Part shown: positions 24,272-27,977 of the stretch, piece after piece
Position numbering within the stretch: the stretch's first letter is position 1
How the letters are laid out: every line of letters starts with the position of its first letter
From: a virus
Length of the DNA: 27,977 nt
Direction: 5' to 3' (one strand)
Virus record (IMG/VR): IMGVR_UViG_3300020595_000152
Location: 1-27,977 of that record
Made by a program: the position numbers and the translations under genes
Notes under the pieces: model-generated
Database searches by the model: none
What the model was told of the DNA's origin: nothing
What the model saw: only the letters and a program-made list of their open reading frames with translations

Positions 24272-24647
24272 GCTGATAATATTTTTTTTGGTATGGGCAT
24301 TTTCAACCCATGCACATGAGATGACACCAGCTTATCCTATAGTTAAACCATCTCACGTTACTGGTGTGGTCAAGGTTGACTTGTCTTTGTTTAACTCAAG
24401 GGAAGAGATCAAGTATTACGAGATCGGTTTGTTTGATTTGAACTGGGATAGTATTCCCTTCTCTGCAACGTACAGAATAATTAAAGTAGCATACCAGACT
24501 CGAAAGAACTTCAGTGTATACATTCGTAAGTCAGACATGGATGAAGCCACCTATGTATGCACAACATCTAAGGTTAAAAAGCAGCTCGAATCAAAGACAC
24601 TAGTGTCATCTAGGATTTGCTCTCGACTAGATGGAATGCCAGCATGA
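24258..24647 (+). CDS. Exported protein 4: beta-sandwich protein, possibly PapD-like (129 aa)
   Basis: Starts at GTG 24258 or TTG 24261, overlapping the upstream gene's end; no ATG precedes the signal peptide NKLIIFFLVWAFSTHA. Mature: a Pro-rich start (MTPAYPIVKPSHVTG), then VVKVDLSLFNSREEIKYYEIG, DWDSIPFS-like turn, RIIKVAYQTRKNFSVYIRKS, and two Cys (YVCTTS, RICSRL). The alternation of strands with 'slfN-r-e-i-yYei' and 'k-fsVyIrks' resembles the N-terminal Ig-like domain of periplasmic pilus chaperones, but the protein is about half their length. The next gene starts within its stop (ATGA). Confidence 0.75.
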   Translation: MLQNKLIIFFLVWAFSTHAHEMTPAYPIVKPSHVTGVVKVDLSLFNSREEIKYYEIGLFDLNWDSIPFSATYRIIKVAYQTRKNFSVYIRKSDMDEATYVCTTSKVKKQLESKTLVSSRICSRLDGMPA

Positions 24648-25036
24648 GATTAGCTGCGCTCTTATGTATTCTATCTAGCTCTGCCTTTGCTGAGAGTAGC
24701 TCACTTGCTTTGTCACTGCCTAGTCCACCTATGAACTACCAATCAGATAGTTTCTCTGCAAATAATTTACGTTGCAGCAATGCGGTAGGTGGTGGAGTTA
24801 ACCTTGAGTATGGTATTACTGGTGTTCTATCTGGATTAGAAACAAGCAGCAGAGGTAAAGACATAGGTGTGTATGCTCGTATAGTTATACCGCTAGACAA
24901 ACCTAAGTCTCGCATTAACTGTGATGATCTATACCAAGTAGAGCTAGCCCAGCGTAGGCTAGAGATACAAAAGCTGCGTGATGAACTGGAAGCACTAAAG
25001 AATTTATCTAGTGATAGTATGGACTTTGAAAACTGA
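24644..25036 (+). CDS. Exported protein 5: signal peptide, two Cys, C-terminal coiled coil (130 aa)
   Basis: MRLAALLCILSSSAFA is a signal peptide before ESSSLALSLP. The mature domain has NNLRCSNAVGGGVNLEYGIT, KDIGVYARIVIPLDKPKSRI and NCDDLYQVELAQRRLEI, with two cysteines, then a heptad-type helix to the end (LEIQKLRDELEALKNL). The GVYARI-IPL...R-NC--LY-LE---RLE pattern looks like a small family I recall from marine phages. It may oligomerise in the periplasm through the coiled coil. The ATG at 24644 overlaps the preceding TGA. Its own TGA overlaps the following ATG. Confidence 0.82.
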   Translation: MRLAALLCILSSSAFAESSSLALSLPSPPMNYQSDSFSANNLRCSNAVGGGVNLEYGITGVLSGLETSSRGKDIGVYARIVIPLDKPKSRINCDDLYQVELAQRRLEIQKLRDELEALKNLSSDSMDFEN

Positions 25037-25515
25037 TGGTAGATCTTACAGAATTTGATAGCCTTGCTGATAAGAAAGTCAGTGCTGGTGGTTTCAAACT
25101 ATCGGCTGCATCTGTCTTTGCAATCATAACATTTATATCTACTGTAGTTGCTGGCCTGTATGGTGGGTTCGTCATGTACCAGAAGATAGAAGAGGTAGCT
25201 GGCTTAGACCTAGGAGAATACCAACAGCAAATGGATTTGATGGATGCGCAGGTACAACAGACAGTTGAGTACACACGCGACATTAAGAATAATTTACGTG
25301 ATGATCTTCTTAGAGTTGAGCAGCAATCAGATCGTGTCGAGTCTTTGGTGCGAAAGACAGAAGAGAAGGTACGCACTATGATAGATGCAGCAGATCTTAG
25401 ATTCGAATCGCAACGTGAACGCTTGCGATCAAATCAAGATGCTGAGATGAAAGACCTTGAAGATAAGTTGATGGATAAATTACAGAGGGCATTGGATAAT
25501 CCTCTGGCTGATTAG
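25036..25515 (+). CDS. Membrane-anchored coiled-coil protein (159 aa)
   Basis: The first 20 residues are polar (VDLTEFDSLADKKVS), followed by one membrane helix (SAASVFAIITFISTVVAGLYGG, shown as two parts: SAASVFAIITF and ISTVVAGLYGG, residues about 23-44). The remaining 110 residues form a long charged helix with heptads (EQQSDRVESLVRKTEEKVRT). With an N-in topology the coiled coil would lie in the periplasm, the plan of an inner-membrane spanin, but it lacks a recognisable partner lipoprotein. It could also be a structural link for the exported proteins upstream. Start coupled by TGATG. Confidence 0.75.
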   Translation: MVDLTEFDSLADKKVSAGGFKLSAASVFAIITFISTVVAGLYGGFVMYQKIEEVAGLDLGEYQQQMDLMDAQVQQTVEYTRDIKNNLRDDLLRVEQQSDRVESLVRKTEEKVRTMIDAADLRFESQRERLRSNQDAEMKDLEDKLMDKLQRALDNPLAD

Positions 25516-25524
25516 GAGAATAAC

Positions 25525-25836
25525 ATGGATGAGTTTAAAAAATTTGATGTCAATGGTGATGGCGCAATAGATAAAGCAGAGTGGGATGCACTTGAGTACG
25601 AGGATCGTAAGCGTAGGCTAGAGGATGAAGACGCTCAACGTGATGCACAACGTAAGATGACATGGTTCGCCCTGTCAGGAATGCTCCTGTACCCCTTAGC
25701 GGTGGTGCTAGCAGATCTCTTGACTTTGATTGAGGCTGCTAAGATACTCGGCAGCATGGCAAGTGTGTATTTTGTCAGTGTTGCTGGCATAGTGGCTGCG
25801 TTCTTTGGAGCGTCAGCGTTTACGAAAGGAAAGTAA
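25525..25836 (+). CDS. EF-hand protein with two membrane helices (103 aa)
   Basis: Residues 8-19 form a canonical EF-hand loop, DVNGDGAIDKAE, with ligands at positions 1, 3, 5, 7 (backbone), 9 (Asp) and 12 (Glu), preceded by a short helix DEFKKF and followed by a charged helix WDALEYEDRKRR. Two hydrophobic helices follow: about 46-70 (TWFALSGMLLYPLAVVLADL) and 74-99 (ILGSMASVYFVSVAGIVAAF), ending in a basic KGK. AGGAG lies just before the start. Its place between coiled-coil protein and holin suggests a calcium-sensing membrane protein tied to lysis or envelope. Alternative: a second holin/antiholin. Confidence 0.85.
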   Translation: MDEFKKFDVNGDGAIDKAEWDALEYEDRKRRLEDEDAQRDAQRKMTWFALSGMLLYPLAVVLADLLTLIEAAKILGSMASVYFVSVAGIVAAFFGASAFTKGK

Positions 25837-25837
25837 T

Positions 25838-26185
25838 ATGCTTGGACTTAGTTTAGTAGGTAAGGTAGCTGATCTAGCTGGTAGTTACATTGATGGTAAG
25901 ACTGCTGTGAAGAAAGCAGAAGCTGAAACTAATATGAAGATTGCAACTGGTGAGATTAGTTGGGAGCAAGCAGCTATCAAAGCAAGTGACAACTCTTGGA
26001 AGGATGAAGCTTGGACTGTGTGTTTCATTGCAATCGTTGGGTGTTCTTTTGTACCACCGCTGCAGCCCTATATGAGGGAGGGCTTTGCTAATCTCGAAGC
26101 CGCACCGCAGTGGTTTCAATGGTCGTTGTATGCCAGTATAGCTGCAAGCTTTGGTATCCGTACCATGAAGGGATTTAAAAAATGA
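25838..26185 (+). CDS. Holin, GTA_holin_3TM-like (115 aa)
   Basis: The ATG at 25838 follows AAGGAAA by a normal spacing; upstream in-frame codons give no better start. The N-terminal helix LVGKVADLAGSYIDGK, an Ala/Glu/Lys helix, ASDNSWKDEAWTVCFIAIVG and the final LYASIAASFGIRTMKGF match the gene-transfer-agent-type 3TM holin family (SWKDE--T...P-W......ASFGIR). Hydrophobic segments lie at about 58-75 and 92-108. It would form the inner-membrane lesion that releases the endolysin coded by the next gene, with which it overlaps (ATGA). Confidence 0.88.
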   Translation: MLGLSLVGKVADLAGSYIDGKTAVKKAEAETNMKIATGEISWEQAAIKASDNSWKDEAWTVCFIAIVGCSFVPPLQPYMREGFANLEAAPQWFQWSLYASIAASFGIRTMKGFKK

Positions 26186-26805
26186 CTGAAGCTATGAAGA
26201 TATTGCAGGATCGTATCGGTGCAACAGCTGATGGTAACTTCGGGCCCAACACAGCAAGAGCGATCGTTGATTACTTTGGATTGAATCGTAAGCGTGGCGC
26301 ACACCTGCTTGGTCAAGCAGCACATGAGTCAGGTATGTTTCGTTTAACCAGAGAGAATCTTAATTATTCTGCTGAGTCTATGATGCGTGTGTGGCCTAAA
26401 AGATTTCCAACTATGGAATCGGCTGCACCTTATGCGCGTAACCCAGAGGCATTAGCTAACAAGGTGTACTCTAATCGCATGGGCAATGGAGATAATGAAG
26501 GAGCGTTGTGGGTCGGGCGCGGCTTCATCCAGTTGACAGGCAAGGCAAACTATAGATCTTTTGCTAGTGATATGGGGCTGCCTGATGTAATGACTGACCC
26601 TGATCTTGTTGCAACTGAGTATGCATTTGAATCTGCCATGTGGTTCTTTGAATCCAATGGCTTGTTTGAAATGGCTGATGATGGTGTAAATGATTCAGTT
26701 ATTACTAGCATAAGTAAGCGTGTGAATGGTGGAACACATGGGCTTGATGATCGTATGGAGCAGACAAAGAAAATACATTCTTGGATTGCACACGTTGGCG
26801 TTTAA
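26182..26805 (+). CDS. Endolysin, glycoside hydrolase family 19 type (207 aa)
   Basis: Residues 8-34 (LQDRIGATADGNFGPNTARA) form a peptidoglycan-binding-like N-terminus. The GH19 core begins with LLGQAAHESGMFRLTRENLN: E49 of HESG is the expected acid catalyst and E58 the second glutamate. NYSAESMM, ALWVGRGFIQLTGKANYRSF and a late VITSISKRVNGGTHGLDDR complete the family signature. It has no signal peptide, so it depends on the holin. It cleaves the glycan strands of peptidoglycan at lysis. It is the last + strand gene of the late module. Confidence 0.95.
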   Translation: MTEAMKILQDRIGATADGNFGPNTARAIVDYFGLNRKRGAHLLGQAAHESGMFRLTRENLNYSAESMMRVWPKRFPTMESAAPYARNPEALANKVYSNRMGNGDNEGALWVGRGFIQLTGKANYRSFASDMGLPDVMTDPDLVATEYAFESAMWFFESNGLFEMADDGVNDSVITSISKRVNGGTHGLDDRMEQTKKIHSWIAHVGV

Positions 26806-26820
26806 GTATATATCTTTCTG

Positions 26821-26839
26821 GCGGAGCTTAATGCTCCGC
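26821..26839. terminator. Stem-loop between convergent genes
   Basis: GCGGAGC (26821-26827), loop TTAAT, GCTCCGC (26833-26839). It lies 16 nt after the endolysin stop and spans the TAA of the - strand gene. Neither side carries a clear T-run, so it may act as a weak bidirectional terminator or protect 3' ends. Confidence 0.6.
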
Positions 26840-27268
26840 ACGAAGAAGATCCGCTATCCTTGGTTGGCTAGAAAATTTTGAATTAAAACCAGGGAGTGGT
26901 GTGCGTTTATTCTTTGCAGCTTGAGTTAATTCAAACTCATGTAGCACAAACCCATAGGTAATTTCTTTTCTTTCTGCTGCTGTCTTTGCAGTCTTGAGTA
27001 TCTCTTTGTACTGGTCATATCTGTTGCGCTGAACAGTTGACTTATAGATTAGTTCTTTCTCTTCATACTCTTTGTCTGTTTGATTTCTAAACGCACGCTC
27101 CGCGCCTGTTGTGTAGCCTGTTGTAAACTTTACATCGTAGCGTTCAACAGCCACCCTGATTGCATGGCGTGGTATGCCATAGATTCTGTTGGCTTGTGAT
27201 TTAGTCATGCCATTATTTGCATAGAATCTGATGCGTTCAATTAGTTCTGGTGTGATTGGTACAGTCAT
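26828..27268 (-). CDS. HTH protein (146 aa) convergent with the lysis genes
   Basis: GGAGG lies a few bases before the start (CACGGAGGACTTATG on the - strand). Residues about 6-40 show a helix-turn-helix pattern: ITPELIERIRFYANNGMTK, SQANRIYGIPRHAIRVAVER. The rest is basic and helical (YDQYKEILKTAKTAAERKEI), with a C-terminal NKRTPLPGFNSKF segment. It may be a DNA-binding regulator of the switch between the two transcription units or a homing-type DNA-binding module. The family is not recognised. It is the last gene of the - strand unit. Confidence 0.75.
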   Translation of the reverse strand: MTVPITPELIERIRFYANNGMTKSQANRIYGIPRHAIRVAVERYDVKFTTGYTTGAERAFRNQTDKEYEEKELIYKSTVQRNRYDQYKEILKTAKTAAERKEITYGFVLHEFELTQAAKNKRTPLPGFNSKFSSQPRIADLLRAEH

Positions 27269-27285
27269 AAGTCCTCCGTGTGTGA

Positions 27286-27301
27286 GCGAGCCGAAGCTCG
27301 C
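27286..27301 (-). promoter_or_regulatory. UUCG-capped hairpin between the two - strand genes
   Basis: On the - strand GCGAGC-TTCG-GCTCGC (27301-27286), placed 9 nt after the DUF736-like stop and 17 nt before the HTH start. There is no T-run, so it is a poor terminator; it may modulate mRNA stability or translation of the HTH gene. Confidence 0.55.
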
Positions 27302-27310
27302 CCTTGTTAA

Positions 27311-27706
27311 TTAAAATGGTATGGTGTCATCATCGACATCGAGGTGAGCAGTGCTAACCTGTTGTGCCTGTTGTTGACCGCCATGTTTCTGACTGATCTG
27401 CATAGAAAGATAATTGTTATCATCCTTCTGTTTCTTCCAGCCAGCAATTTGCATTTGTGTTCTTGCAGCGTAGTCTTCCATTGGCCCAGAATAATCTGGG
27501 GCATTTTCATTACCACGTTTGTCGTTCTCAAACAACACACCTACCTTCTGATAAACCTCAATGATCTTCATGCCACTCTTGGTTGTATCTGCTACGAGTA
27601 CGACTTTACGATCATTACCCTCTAGGTTTATCTTACCTTGCAATATCATCTTCATGCTATCGAAAGGTTTGAATGCTGCGCCTGTATTTGTGTTATCATA
27701 TGCCAT
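27311..27706 (-). CDS. DUF736-like protein with SSB-type acidic tip (131 aa)
   Basis: AAGGAGCC precedes the ATG. Segments KVGVLFENDKRGNENAPDYSG and MQIAGWKKQKDDNNYLSMQI resemble DUF736 (ndkk-enAPDy ... AGWKK ... YLSv), a small beta family frequent in alphaproteobacterial plasmids and phages. The C-terminus is Gln-rich then HLDVDDDTIPF: an acidic, D-D-x-I-P-F end like that of bacterial single-stranded DNA-binding proteins, which recruits replication and repair enzymes. I infer an SSB-like function; the DNA-binding fold is not proven. It is adjacent to a Rad52-like annealing gene. Confidence 0.8.
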   Translation of the reverse strand: MAYDNTNTGAAFKPFDSMKMILQGKINLEGNDRKVVLVADTTKSGMKIIEVYQKVGVLFENDKRGNENAPDYSGPMEDYAARTQMQIAGWKKQKDDNNYLSMQISQKHGGQQQAQQVSTAHLDVDDDTIPF

Positions 27707-27726
27707 GCTTCTGGCTCCTTTAATTA

Positions 27727-27977
27727 TTACCAGCTACCGCTAGTAGGTTTCTTGCCGCTATCTGCAGCGTACTTATTGCCATCCATCTCACCTAGGAACA
27801 CGTCAGCGTTACATCCTAGATGTGATAAGGCTTTGGTTAGGCCATCAGTGACAGCCATCTTAGGTGCATCCTCGGCTAGTCTGCCTTTGGTTGCATCAAA
27901 GAACTTACGACACCCAGTGAAGGGGCCGAACATATTCATTTGCTCGCCATGCCAAACAGATATGTGTGCTAGTATAC
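27727..27977 (-). CDS. Rad52-like single-strand annealing protein (partial)
   Basis: The frame is open to the window edge, reading WHGEQMNMFGPFTGCRKFFD upstream of an internal ATG at 27939, so the start lies outside. The segment DAPKMAVTDGLTKALSHLGC followed by NADVFLGEMDGNKY matches the 'eAvTDgLkrAL--fG' core of Rad52/22-type annealing proteins and their phage relatives. It would anneal single strands in replication and recombination, with the SSB-like neighbour as partner. It ends at a TAA at 27727-27729. Confidence 0.8.
   Translation of the reverse strand, partial: ILAHISVWHGEQMNMFGPFTGCRKFFDATKGRLAEDAPKMAVTDGLTKALSHLGCNADVFLGEMDGNKYAADSGKKPTSGSW

Noticed and set aside
22421-25036. Curli-type secretion genes (CsgG/CsgF) next to lysis genes, as I recall being reported for some marine phages
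   Set aside because: I see signal peptides and Cys pairs but no CsgG lipobox or CsgF motif that I can defend.

Overview
The window is part of the genome of a lytic-type tailed phage with a short-tailed, T7-like virion. The evidence is an uninterrupted late module on the + strand: terminase large subunit, T7 gp8-like portal, scaffold, major capsid protein, gp11- and gp12-like tail tubular proteins, gp14-like internal protein, two very large ejection-type proteins, and a tail fibre with a T7-type N-terminus. The DNA is AT-rich and genes are packed with ATGA, TGATG or TAATG overlaps. Relatives of the DUF6321, Bbp19, DUF6447, GTA_holin_3TM and DUF736 families, as recalled, suggest a marine phage of an alphaproteobacterium. 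The host is an inference. No RNA polymerase, DNA polymerase or integrase lies inside the window.

Layout: (1) Positions 1-65 hold the 3' end of an unidentified gene, possibly the small terminase, followed by about 110 bp of non-coding DNA. (2) Positions 174-1956 carry eight small, mostly Lys/Arg-rich genes, several of them recurrent small phage ORFs, including two paralogous 'MCGG...ARSLLMP' proteins. (3) Positions 1953-10957 carry packaging and head-tail genes: TerL, a third MCGG-type protein, portal, Bbp19-like protein, scaffold, GNAT-fold protein, major capsid protein with a strong terminator behind it, and tail tubes A and B. (4) Positions 10514-17616 encode the internal virion/ejection proteins, the last two visibly more AT-rich than their neighbours. 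(5) Positions 17684-21742 encode a 1352-residue modular tail fibre with a T7 anchor, hydrophobic degenerate repeats, about 28 YadA-head-like 16-17-residue repeats and a C-terminal S74 intramolecular chaperone.

(6) Positions 21746-25036 are the most unusual part: two small cytoplasmic-looking proteins, a tail-anchored XhlA-like protein, then five consecutive genes whose products all begin with a signal peptide. After signal-peptide removal every one has an even number of cysteines (4, 2, 2, 2, 2), as expected for disulfide-bonded periplasmic or surface proteins. (7) Positions 25036-26805 look like the lysis module: a membrane-anchored coiled-coil protein, a two-TM protein with a canonical EF-hand loop, a GTA-type holin and a GH19 endolysin. 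(8) From 26828 to the end, genes run convergently on the - strand: an HTH protein, a DUF736-like protein with an SSB-type acidic tip (DDDTIPF), and a truncated Rad52-like annealing protein. These are the edge of the DNA-metabolism module.

Working model: the + strand is the late transcription unit (packaging, morphogenesis, adsorption, envelope modification, lysis). The - strand is the replication/recombination unit, and the two meet at a stem-loop at 26821-26839. The exported cassette has no function I can assign from sequence. Its position between fibre and lysis genes suggests it acts on the host envelope late in infection.
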